A stretch of DNA of 64,000 nucleotides from contig MPUH01000171.1 of the NCBI GenBank assembly GCA_001970955.1, positions 26,656 to 90,655 on the forward strand, given 5' to 3'. The notes beneath the pieces are model-generated. The model searched no databases, had not been told where the DNA came from, and saw only the letters and a list, made by a program, of their open reading frames with translations. Positions 51,622-60,067 of the stretch are shown one piece after another. This stretch comes from Stentor coeruleus. Lineage: Eukaryota; Ciliophora; Heterotrichea; Heterotrichida; Stentoridae. The translations under genes were made by a program, and so were the position numbers. The number at the start of each line of letters is the position of its first letter. Within the stretch, counting starts at the first letter, position 1.

Positions 51622-53529
51622 TTAATAAATCTTATTAACTCTGGGAAAATATTTTAAATTCTTCGCTTTCGATGGCATTGCTGTTTGTATTCTTGGAATC
51701 TGAGCAGTTTCAACATCCCAAGATTTCGGTACAGCTTTAGTCCTCCTTTTTTCTTTATAAACTGAATGAACATCTCCTATTTCATCAATCTCAGGTACAG
51801 GTGTATAAAATTTCATCTTCCCACCAATTAAACTCCCTGAGTCACTAAAATGTTTCCTTTCACTTTCTTGTCCTTTTTTCCACCATTCCATATTATTCTG
51901 TCCTCCAATAGGTGAATTTTTCCTTAGTACAGAATTTCTAGCGTTATTTACAATCTCAACAACAGGGCTTATAGGTTTTATATCTTTTAAATCTTGAAAA
52001 TCATAACAAGGATTTTTCTGATTCATACAATTTTCTATAAGTTTTGATAAATGGTTAAAAGCATGAATTCTTGAGTTTTCCTCAGATCGAAGCCTTGCTT
52101 CAATTGTAAACAGTCTCGCTTCACCTGGAGTCATATTTTCAAGTTGGCTTAAGCTTATAGGTAGCCAAGCTAATTTGTCTTTAAGTTCATCAATTGCATG
52201 CTCAGATGAGGATTTATTTTTTTCTCTTTGGATTTCGATATGTTTTAATTGGTCTTGAAGGTAGTCAATAATTGTATCTTTTTCTTCGTTTATTATAGTA
52301 ATTAATTCTTGTTTAATTGAATTGATTTTCTTATAAATATCGTCTAGAGGGATTTCTTGAATGGCCTGCACTGGCGCAGGTGAAATTTCAAAAGATGAAG
52401 GGAAAATAGGAATAGAAGGAGAAGGAGAAGGAGAAGAAGAAGAAGGAATTGTTGTAAGAGGAATAGGAATAGAAGGTGTTGGGTTGGAATAATTAATAAT
52501 CGGAGATATGAATGAAGGAATAGAAGGTGTTGGGTTGGTATAATTAATAATCGGAGATATCAATGAAGCAAATGTAGGCATAGCAGGGGAATACGTTGTC
52601 TGTTGGATCTTGGACTTTGATATATCTAAAATATTTTGCTGTATATTTTTAATACTACTCTCACAGTTTTGCAAATTTATCTCAAAACGCTTAAACTCCT
52701 GATTACAAGACTGTTTTAACGCATTAATCAAAAGCATCGATTCTTTATTCTTCATTTCAAACTCTTTTTTCTCATAATCCATATACTCAATTTTCTTCTG
52801 AATTTTAATCATTTCAATAGTCATAATCTGTATTTTTTCACTATGTGCTCTCTGTGTTTCCATCGCATCATTTAGCCAGTCTTCAAAATTTTTATTATTT
52901 TCCAATGCTTTTTCTTCATTATTCCTGATTTTCTCAGCTAAAATCCCACACTTTCCTTCATAATCTCTGTATATTCTTTACGCATTAACACTTTGAATTT
53001 TTTGATTAATTGCTGTTATTTCAGGTTTAAACAACCTATCTCTAATATCCTGTTTAACTGAATCTTTAACTTTTTCAGCTGCATTATTTATCATAGTTTG
53101 GATTTGTATCATACTTGGTATTGAGTCTATTTTTTTCATCACAGTTGAATTATCTTGTTTTATTTCATCCATTCGGCCTTCTAAGTCGTATTTAAATGAA
53201 TATTGTGCTTCAGTTATTTTTTTTTGAAAATTATCAATTGCCTCTTTTATTTGGGTTTCTGATTGACATAAGGTGTCTTTTAGGAATTCGTCATTGTCAC
53301 GAATTCGATCTTGGCTTTCGGCTAATGCTTTTTGCACGTTGAGGATACGGATATTGCAACGACCTTCAAAGTCGGTGAATTGTTTGTTTAGTGTTTCGAA
53401 GAAGTTTGATTGTAGTTTTACGCAGGATTTTAAAGAAATTATGCCACTGACTATTGGCTGAGGAATATTGTGCCATTCTTTTGGATCTATAATTTCTAGT
53501 TCTTGAAGTGATTCTCTAAGTTTTTCCAT
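51622..53529 (-). CDS. Two-exon coiled-coil protein with Pro/Ser-rich repeat linker (630 aa)
   Basis: Exons 52982-53529 and 51622-52966 are joined by a 15-nt intron (phase 2). The join turns ...QSVN-A plus DYEGKCGILAEK into one helix. The first 280 residues are helical/coiled coil with Gln/Lys/Glu-rich heptads. A Pro/Ser/Ile-rich linker follows (about residues 315-370) that includes a 17-residue tandem repeat (SPIINY-NPTPSIPSF type, two copies). Then comes another helical region and a basic C terminus. No enzymatic motif. The function is unknown; it may be structural. Confidence 0.78.
52466..52567. repeat. 51-bp coding tandem repeat, two copies
   Basis: Copies at 52466-52516 and 52517-52567 share ggaatagaaggtgttgggtt and the following bases with only a few differences. 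The period of 51 bp keeps the frame and encodes two 17-residue Pro/Ser/Ile-rich units in the linker of the coiled-coil protein. Confidence 0.85.
52967..52981 (-). other. 15-nt intron
   Basis: On the minus strand gtaaagaatatacag. It removes the in-frame TAA after the 183rd codon of exon 1 and joins the frame of exon 2. Confidence 0.88.
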
Positions 53530-53788
53530 ACTTTAAAATTTACGGATTTATTAAGTAAAGATACTTGTATATTTTCAACGTATCTTATAGTTATTTCTAT
53601 GATAAAACATAAGTTAGGAATAATAAGTAAATAATGATTTCACTGTTTATATATTTTTATTATCATAAATACAAGTTTATGAAGTAAATTTTATTTGTAG
53701 AGATTTCTTAAGCTAATTTCACGATAGAATTAAAACTCATAAATACATTTAATCTAAAAATTATACAATTTTATATATTCTTAATAAA
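53530..53788. other. Divergent 5' flanks, no gene seen
   Basis: AT-rich spacer between the coiled-coil gene (minus) and the PLAC8 gene (plus). Nothing recognised. Confidence 0.5.
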
Positions 53789-54103
53789 ATGGGAACGTGG
53801 GATGCTAAATTATGTACCTGTAGCCCTTCAGAAACTTTTTGCATATTAGTAGCTTTATTTCCAATGTGTTATCCTATATTTCAAGGCTATGCAGTTTCTA
53901 AATCAATACATGAACCATGGTATATTGCATGTCTTTGCCCTTTATTTTTATGTTGTATCGGAGCTGCTGTAAATAGAAGGAAGATAAGGAATAAGTATTT
54001 AATTGATGGAAATGCTTGTGAAGATTGTATGACTCACTGCTTTTGTTCCCTTTGTGCTGTGTGTCAAGAATATGCAGAAGTTAAAAGCAAAGAAAGATTA
54101 TAG
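53789..54103 (+). CDS. PLAC8-family Cys-rich protein (104 aa)
   Basis: It has the PLAC8 (DUF614) pattern: W near the start followed by LCTCSPSETFC, a hydrophobic segment with LFPMCYP, a second hydrophobic segment LCPLFLCCIGAAVNRRKIR, then CEDCMTHCFCSLCAVCQEY. The length is typical of single-domain members. In plants and animals, family members act in metal tolerance, organ size or lysosomal roles; in a ciliate the role is unknown. Two hydrophobic stretches suggest membrane association. Single exon, TAG stop. Confidence 0.88.
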   Translation: MGTWDAKLCTCSPSETFCILVALFPMCYPIFQGYAVSKSIHEPWYIACLCPLFLCCIGAAVNRRKIRNKYLIDGNACEDCMTHCFCSLCAVCQEYAEVKSKERL

Positions 54104-54535
54104 TCTATATTCACTTAAAAGTAAGAAATTTTATAAAAACAGCTTAAAGATAAGCTTTTAAATGATAAAAGCATTATAAAATATGAATAGGATGAGTTTA
54201 GATAATATTTGTGTATTTATTAATAAATATTTGTGTGTTATACGAATTTTCAAATGTAAAAATATTATGTTTATTTTGTTAAAAACCTATGCTTAAATGA
54301 TAGGTTATACGAATTTTCAAATGTAAAAATATTATGTTTATTTTGTTAAAAACCTATGCTTAAATGATATTAAGCTTAGATATTTACTTTTATAAAATCA
54401 ATTAATTTTATAACACCCAATAAATCATCTTATAAAATTCAAAACCCTAACTCAACTCACTGATTATAATTTAATCCAAAACCTAAACTCTCACAAATAT
54501 TTTAAAAATCTTTTTAAGATAAAGAAATATCAACC
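54104..54535. other. Convergent 3' flanks holding a 67-bp tandem repeat
   Basis: Between the PLAC8 (+) and MORN (-) stops. Contains the tandem repeat listed separately and otherwise AT-rich DNA with a C-rich right side (3' flank of the minus gene). No gene seen. Confidence 0.5.
54237..54370. repeat. 67-bp tandem direct repeat, two copies
   Basis: Copies 54237-54303 and 54304-54370 are identical across about 65 bases, from gttatacgaattttcaaatg to cctatgcttaaatgat. Non-coding. Near-identity implies a recent duplication or an assembly artefact. Confidence 0.9.
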
Positions 54536-55432
54536 TCAAACCTGTATTGGTTTTCCTTTACTCCATGTAGCATTTTTTACTTTATCTCCAACAATAAGTG
54601 TCCCTGATCCATCTTGTTTCCCATCTTTCCACTGGCCTTCATAAATTCTCCCATCAGCAAAAGTGAGTTTCCCCATTCCACTTTTTTTACCTCTAAAATA
54701 TTCTCCTTCATAAATTTTTCCATCTCCCCAAACAAAAGTTCCTTTCCCATGCATTTTCCCATTTTTCCAATGTCCTTCATAATGATTCCCATTCGCCCAT
54801 TTGAATTTACCAAATCCTTCAATATGGTTATTAGCAAATTCTCCATGATAACTATCCCCATTTGCCCATTTAAGTAAACCTTTTCCTTGTTTGACCATAT
54901 TTTCATTATTCCCTTTATAAAAACTTCCATCTGGCCATACAATATGACATTTTCCTTGAGGTATATCATTATCCCAATGTCCTTTATATACTATTTCTGA
55001 GCTACATTCCATTTCTCCATATCCTGACCTTTTACCTTCTTCCCATCCACCTATATATTTATCTCCATTATTATATTTGCATTCTCCTTCACCTGATATA
55101 ATTCCATCAGCAAAAGTCCCTTTGTATGAAAAATTAGAATTCACTAATTCTCCTTGCCCGTGAGGCTTGTTTTTATGATTGACTTGACCTTCAAATGTTC
55201 CTTCAGTAAGTTTGAGTTTTTTAACTTTTATCTCGTGTTTTTTTAAATTTTGTGATCGACGTACAAGGTAACCTTTTACAACTGCTTGAGCCTTGTAGGA
55301 ATTATCTATTAGAACTATTCCTATCTCTTCAGTTAGATTGATTTCTTGTTGTTGTTGTTGTCGACTTGGAGCGTTGTCTACTACTATATCTGGTATTTCT
55401 GAGATGCCATCTCTACAGTTTAGCCCACCCAT
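54536..55432 (-). CDS. MORN-repeat protein with IQ motif (298 aa)
   Basis: An N-terminal region with a poly-Gln tract (RQQQQQE near residue 25) is followed by an IQ-like calmodulin-binding helix (AQAVVKGYLVRRSQ, about 52-65). Eight to nine MORN repeats (YxGxWxxGxxxGxG) then run from about residue 80 to 290. MORN arrays bind membranes or organise cortical and ciliary structures; the IQ motif suggests calmodulin or centrin input. It is the only intact gene here that I see ending in TGA, so all three stop codons are in use. Single exon. Confidence 0.9.
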   Translation of the reverse strand: MGGLNCRDGISEIPDIVVDNAPSRQQQQQEINLTEEIGIVLIDNSYKAQAVVKGYLVRRSQNLKKHEIKVKKLKLTEGTFEGQVNHKNKPHGQGELVNSNFSYKGTFADGIISGEGECKYNNGDKYIGGWEEGKRSGYGEMECSSEIVYKGHWDNDIPQGKCHIVWPDGSFYKGNNENMVKQGKGLLKWANGDSYHGEFANNHIEGFGKFKWANGNHYEGHWKNGKMHGKGTFVWGDGKIYEGEYFRGKKSGMGKLTFADGRIYEGQWKDGKQDGSGTLIVGDKVKNATWSKGKPIQV

Positions 55433-55741
55433 ATTTATATGAAAGTTTTGTTAATGGGTTGATTGAAATAACTTAAGAAGTGGAGCCAAACTATGCTTTT
55501 TATAAATAATAAAGCTTGCGGTTGGAAAATATCATTTTTAGTGATGCAAAATTAAGATTATTGCAACAATAAAATTTATATAATTTATTAGTTTAATTCG
55601 GTTGAAAGTTTATGATTAAAAGGAATATTAATTAAAAAACAAAGCATCTGAGAATTATACCCAATATTTTTTAGCATTTAATTAGAGCATAAAACTAAGA
55701 ATTTTTTATTTCAAAATCATAAATTAATTTAAGCAAATTAA
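55433..55741. other. 5' flank of MORN gene, no gene seen
   Basis: AT-rich, moderately G-containing on + as expected upstream of a minus-strand gene. Nothing recognised. Confidence 0.5.
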
Positions 55742-55894
55742 TATTTTAAATACTTTCCTCCTCAGTATATATTTCAATTTACCAAATCCAAACTTAACCA
55801 GTTTTAACCTTATCCAAAAACTTCTTAAACAGCATCCTATAGAAAAAAATCAATATCTTTAACCTAAAATATTAGTAAAAGTTCTTTTCTCGAC

Positions 55895-55939
55895 CCGGCC
55901 AAGGAATCAGACTTTAATTTTAAAAATTAAGTAGGTTGG
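55895..55939. other. GC-rich imperfect hairpin
   Basis: CCGGCC (55895-55900) can pair with GGTTGG (55934-55939), G-U pairs included. An inner AT stem (actttaatttt / aaaaattaagt) and an outer GTTC/GAAC stem also form. It stands out in AT-rich DNA. It could be an RNA structure or a by-product of the coding remnant that it overlaps. Confidence 0.25.
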
Positions 55940-56000
55940 CAAAATGAACATATACAAAATACTAATATAAAAATTCTAACAAACGCTTATAATTTTTTTT

Positions 56001-56110
56001 CAACATTCAAAATTCAAACAATACTATACCCACAAAAATTCTAAGCAATTCTAAACTTTTTCTCAACATTCACAATACTATACCCACAAAAATTCTAAGC
56101 AATTCTAAGC
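56001..56110. repeat. Short 54-bp direct repeat
   Basis: The block caatactatacccacaaaaa with the following ttctaagcaattctaa occurs at 56019 and again at 56073, a 54-bp period, with ttCAACATTC preceding both. It lies in the 5' flank of the sirtuin gene. Confidence 0.7.
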
Positions 56111-56192
56111 AAATCCCCAGCTCCCCGAAAGCCTATTCATTTCTGATATAAAACACATATAAAAGGCTGAAATCTGAGGTAATCTATATAAA

Positions 56193-57362
56193 ATGGCAAA
56201 TACAGCTCTAAAAACCGAAGAAGAAAAAAAAGAATATTTCGACAGTCCCGAAGAACTAGATGCAAAAGTAACTCAATTAGCAATGTGGATTCAAGAATCT
56301 GAACACTTTACAGCTTTTACCGGAGCTGGGATATCAACTTCCGCAGGTATTCCAGATTATCGATCTGGTTATAATACTGTGCTACCAACAGGTCCTGGAT
56401 GTTGGGAAAAAAAGGCTCAGGGTAAAACATCAAATAAGCCCTTAATCAGAACGCAAATGAATAAAGCTATACCAACACCAACGCATATGGCATTGGTCAA
56501 ACTTATGGAAGTAGGAAGACTTAAGTTCCTTATCAGTCAGAATGTTGATGGTTTACATAGAAGAAGTGGAATTGACCCTAATAAACTTTCTGAAGTTCAT
56601 GGAAACACTAACCTCGAAATTTGCGTCAAATGCAAAAAAGAGTATATGAGAGATTTCAGAGTCAGAACAGCTCAGAAAGTTCATGATCATGAAACAGGCC
56701 GTCTCTGCGAGGATGATTCTTGCAGAGGAAAACTTATCGACAGCATTATAAACTTCGGGGAAAATCTTAGTGAAAAAGCTTTAGATAGTGGTTTTAGTAA
56801 CTCAGAACAATCAGATCTTTGTTTAGCTATGGGATCAAGTCTTACAGTAACCCCAGCTGCAGATATGCCTAAAAAAACATCACGTAAAGGAAAACTAGTT
56901 ATTGTCAACCTTCAAAAAACCCCATTAGATAGTAGAGCAGCACTTAAAATCAACGCACTTTGTGATAGTGTTATACAATTACTAATGCAAAAACTTGATT
57001 TAGAAATCCCTCCTTTCAAGTTAGTTAGAAGAATGCAAATTAAAAAAACTACTGAAAGTAAAGGTGGAGAGACTAAAGATTGTCTTAATTTTTGTGGGAT
57101 TGATAGTGATGGGTGTCCTTTTACACTTTTTACATCGATTAATGTGCAGAAAGGGACTGTGAAAAAGGAGTTGAAGAAGAATCCTTTGAAATTTGTTGAT
57201 AATAGGATTGATGGGAAGTATAAGGTTACTTTAAATTGGCAAGGACATTATGCGGAACCTCCTTTGGATATTCAACTTGAGACAACTGGGCTTAATACTG
57301 TGGTTTATGTTATGGTATATGATCCAAGTAGGAAGGTATGGGAAAGTGTGACTACCATTTAA
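56193..57362 (+). CDS. Class IV-like sirtuin, NAD+-dependent deacylase (389 aa)
   Basis: Removes acyl groups from lysine with NAD+. NAD-binding GAGISTSAGIPDYRS starts at residue 44; QNVD is at 116-119; the catalytic base is H136 in EVHGN. Zinc cysteines are C144, C147, C172 and C177. An MGSSLTVTPA motif lies near 211 and VNLQKTP near 235. The GPGCWE element after the NAD motif and the motif set fit the SIRT6/SIRT7 (class IV) group, which are nuclear chromatin enzymes. A C-terminal extension of about 110 residues after the core (beta-rich, for example VTLNWQGHY) is unlike typical SIRT6. Single exon, TAA stop; a CTATATAAA motif sits directly before the ATG. Confidence 0.9.
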   Translation: MANTALKTEEEKKEYFDSPEELDAKVTQLAMWIQESEHFTAFTGAGISTSAGIPDYRSGYNTVLPTGPGCWEKKAQGKTSNKPLIRTQMNKAIPTPTHMALVKLMEVGRLKFLISQNVDGLHRRSGIDPNKLSEVHGNTNLEICVKCKKEYMRDFRVRTAQKVHDHETGRLCEDDSCRGKLIDSIINFGENLSEKALDSGFSNSEQSDLCLAMGSSLTVTPAADMPKKTSRKGKLVIVNLQKTPLDSRAALKINALCDSVIQLLMQKLDLEIPPFKLVRRMQIKKTTESKGGETKDCLNFCGIDSDGCPFTLFTSINVQKGTVKKELKKNPLKFVDNRIDGKYKVTLNWQGHYAEPPLDIQLETTGLNTVVYVMVYDPSRKVWESVTTI

Positions 57363-57629
57363 TATTATTATTATTTTTTAAATATAAAAAGAGCCTTTTG
57401 ATTTTTAAATCAGTTTTCTATTTGGGTTTTTTTTTACAGTTTTTTGATGTTTTACTTTTTTTGGGTTTAAGTTTTTTCTGTTCTTTTTTTGTTTTGTGTT
57501 TTTGGATTATCTGAACTTGAAGAACTTTGCATTTAGATTTTGCTGTAGGTATATACTAATAATGAAGTGAGAAAATTAAGCTCCAGAATAGATTGAAAAA
57601 ATTAAAAGATTAGAACAGGAAAAGTAATA
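57363..57629. other. 3' flank of sirtuin gene
   Basis: Very T/G-rich and C-poor, as expected for a 3' flank of a + strand gene. Confidence 0.5.
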
Positions 57630-57975
57630 ATGCCCAGTTGGCTTAAGATGATTGAAAGTTTAGGATGTATATTGGTGGAGATGGCAAAAGATGTTGAAGG
57701 GAAGTTGAAAGTTATGCAGATTGAAGAGAGAAAAAAAGAAAAGGGAAAAATTTAGAAAGAAGTGATGGTGGGAATAGCTGAATATTTGATGATATTATGA
57801 AAAATATAAAGGAATTGGTTGGGATTGATGCAGATTGATCATATCAAAAAATTATTGATTTTTAGCATAAGTCTTTGATTTATAGGTTTTGCTTAGATGG
57901 GTAGAATTATAAGATTTATTCAGTATGTTAATAATTTTGCGACTGTAAGAAGCACATGCTATAGTTTTGATAACT
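57630..57975 (+). pseudogene. Decayed coiled-coil-like coding remnant
   Basis: Protein-like + strand pieces in two frames. From the ATG at 57630: MPSWLKMIESLGCILVEMAK, then a Lys/Glu-rich helix broken by TAG. A second frame holds IFDDIMKNIKELVGIDAD, then SYQKIIDF, HKSLIYRFCLDG, NYKIYSVC and FCDCKKHML, separated by TGA, TAG and TAA. Both TGA and TAA/TAG interrupt it, so this one looks like ordinary decay. It lies between two convergent genes where no 5' flank is expected. Confidence 0.38.
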
Positions 57976-57993
57976 AAAGATTTAAGCTAATGA

Positions 57994-58380
57994 TTATAAT
58001 TCTTCCTGTTTCTCTTCTAACTTTTCTTCTGCCTCAGGATAAATTATAGTTCCCACAATTTTATATTTTTTTTCTAAAAAGTTTTTCCAACTAGTGACAG
58101 CTTTTTGTTGATTCGGAGAAAGCTTAACCTCATACGGATGCGTATTAAGCCACTTTTCTTCATAACTATTCCATGCAAGTCCTACAGTGATATCCTTTCC
58201 AACAAGCATTGGATAGCTGCCCCCAGGTTCATAAACTGCAACACCAGTCACATCAAAGACTAGGCCATCACAAGCTATATATCTCATTCCATTATCTCCA
58301 TTGTATTGAGCTAATTCTTCTATAGTAAAAGTTTTCTGTCCTATAGATAATGAAGATACTAATAACCAAAAGCCTATCAT
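57994..58380 (-). CDS. Secreted/ER MAPR-type cytochrome b5-like protein (128 aa)
   Basis: A hydrophobic signal-like N terminus (IGFWLLVSSLS) precedes a cytochrome b5-like heme/steroid-binding domain of the MAPR group: FTIEELAQYNG, YIACDGLVFDVTG, YEPGGSYPMLVGKDITVGLA. The YNG and Y-P-G pattern matches neudesin and PGRMC proteins, which bind heme through tyrosine and act in sterol and heme metabolism. With a signal peptide and no clear membrane anchor it is most like neudesin. The C terminus is acidic (EEKLEEKQEEL). Single exon, TAA stop. Confidence 0.85.
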   Translation of the reverse strand: MIGFWLLVSSLSIGQKTFTIEELAQYNGDNGMRYIACDGLVFDVTGVAVYEPGGSYPMLVGKDITVGLAWNSYEEKWLNTHPYEVKLSPNQQKAVTSWKNFLEKKYKIVGTIIYPEAEEKLEEKQEEL

Positions 58381-58532
58381 AATTATAACTCTAAAGCAAT
58401 ATTTAATAATAAAATCTTATAATCCTATATTGCCACTCTCTATATTTTCTATTATACTTTCCAACACAAAACCAATTATTTTCCTTCCAAACCATCACAA
58501 AATCCTTCATCATTTAATTACATAACTAAAAC

Positions 58533-59930
58533 CTATAATCTCCTCCCCTTCTTTATAACCTCCAATTTATTCAGTACTTTCGCATTAAGATCTTTCAAAT
58601 TCTCCACATAAACTTTCAATTGTAACTGATTAGTCTCCGAAGTATCCAACCTAGCTAACAAAGTTTTATAAACATAGCACTTATTTTTAATCTCTTCCAA
58701 CCCATAGCTAACTTTTTCATTAAGCTTAGCTAATATATATTCAAAAGGTGCATCTTGTTCACTAGCTTTAATATTCCTCTTCAATACCCTATATTTAATC
58801 AATGCATTTTTGAACTTATTAATCAACCCAGCTTTGTTTTTATCAGCAATCATAGGGTTTTTCTTCAAAAAAAGTCTTAATCTTAATGCAGATTTAATAG
58901 TATTACTCGCAGCGATTTCTAAATTTTTCCTATCTTCCTTTTTTTTAATACTATCATAAGCTTTTCGTTCTTGTGGTGTAAGTTCAGAGCTGATAGTTAA
59001 CGATAAAACCATAAGACTGACAAGAAAAGTGCCCCAAAAGCATGCAACAACATCAATAACCCTACCAAGATGGGTAATAGGATAAAAATCCCCATATCCT
59101 ACAGTTGACATTGTTATTATAATACACCACATTCCATTCCAAACATAATCCCAATCTTTACCTGATATTTGCATAAAAGGTCTTTCTGCTGTTCTTAAAG
59201 CAACTCCAAATACCATTATTGATAAAACTAATACAGAAATCACAACGGTATAAGGACGTTCTTTTAATTCTGCTTTTATGGCGAATTTTACCCCTCCTTC
59301 ACATAAACATGAATTGCAGATTTCTTCTGAGTCTTCATCATTCCATGAACTGTAATGTTCGAAAATACGCCAGATAAGGTAAATCCTCCCTAGCATTATA
59401 AGAAAAGCAAACATGTCAAGTGAGTAGTCTAAACTTCCCCCGTATTGCTCGAATGTAAACACTTGGTTAAAGCTTGGAGGACAGTGTATTATACAGAAAA
59501 TCACTTCAATAAGCATATACCAAATCATACGTGTTGATAACAAAGTTTCATGATGATCGATTTTTTGCTTAAGTTTAAGAAACTGGATTTTAAGCTTATA
59601 GTGTATTACAATGGTTATACACAAAATAACTGAAGTTCCTCCTATAATATACCTTAAAAGTCGATTATAGGATGTTTCTATATATTGTTCTTCAAGGACT
59701 CTTATTGATGTAATCCCTTCATCATCATCTTCATATGTCACTTTTCCATAGAAATCCTCGTATTCGAAAAACGCCAAAATTATCCCAGAAAGTGCTAGCA
59801 ATGCTGATATTGTATCATTAATTTTCATCCTTTTGGCCATCTGATTACGAAGGTTTTTCTGTTGAGTATCCATCAAAAAGATCTGCTCCATATTATATAA
59901 ATTATATAACAGACTTATAATAAACATCAA
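58533..59930 (-). CDS. Six-TM potassium channel, SK-like (465 aa)
   Basis: Selectivity filter TVGYGD at 276-281 inside a typical pore helix (IITMSTVGYGD). Hydrophobic segments: about 42-60, 92-110, 135-160 (with IEVIFCIIHCPPSF, like the SK S3 region), 178-200, 230-250 and 285-315. No arginine-rich S4 is seen. After the last segment a long basic helical C terminus with coiled coil (about 330-465) lies where SK channels hold the calmodulin-binding domain. The expected role is K+ efflux that repolarises after Ca2+ entry. The start at 59930 gives an unusually hydrophobic N terminus; the Met at residue 12 or 21 could be the true start. TAG stop. Confidence 0.85.
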   Translation of the reverse strand: MMFIISLLYNLYNMEQIFLMDTQQKNLRNQMAKRMKINDTISALLALSGIILAFFEYEDFYGKVTYEDDDEGITSIRVLEEQYIETSYNRLLRYIIGGTSVILCITIVIHYKLKIQFLKLKQKIDHHETLLSTRMIWYMLIEVIFCIIHCPPSFNQVFTFEQYGGSLDYSLDMFAFLIMLGRIYLIWRIFEHYSSWNDEDSEEICNSCLCEGGVKFAIKAELKERPYTVVISVLVLSIMVFGVALRTAERPFMQISGKDWDYVWNGMWCIIITMSTVGYGDFYPITHLGRVIDVVACFWGTFLVSLMVLSLTISSELTPQERKAYDSIKKKEDRKNLEIAASNTIKSALRLRLFLKKNPMIADKNKAGLINKFKNALIKYRVLKRNIKASEQDAPFEYILAKLNEKVSYGLEEIKNKCYVYKTLLARLDTSETNQLQLKVYVENLKDLNAKVLNKLEVIKKGRRL

Positions 59931-60067
59931 AAGCCTAGTTTTAAATCTAAAAAAATGTGCAGATTTTTATGCAAAAAAATAAATATTAAGATAAACTTAA
60001 GGACAAAAACATTCTTACATTAAAACGCAGTTTTTTTTCCATATAGAAACTTAGAGAACAATAAAAT

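Larger units (their letters stand above)
55742..56146 (+). pseudogene. Possible decayed coding remnant upstream of the sirtuin
   Basis: One + frame stays protein-like for about 135 codons, broken only by TAA at six places (for example 55865, 55928, 56042 and 56096) and ending at TGA 56144-56146. The most convincing piece is SSFLDPAKESDFNFKN then VGWQNEHIQNTNIK (55880-55975), where base composition is balanced. The outer parts lie in the G-poor 5' flank of the sirtuin gene, where TAG and TGA are rare for compositional reasons, so this may be partly chance. Confidence 0.25.

Noticed and set aside
55885-55920. Fragment resembling a conserved LSU rRNA stretch (CGACCCG then CCAAGGA-TC)
   Set aside because: Match is short, lacks the intervening conserved helix, and the segment reads as protein; treated as coincidence.
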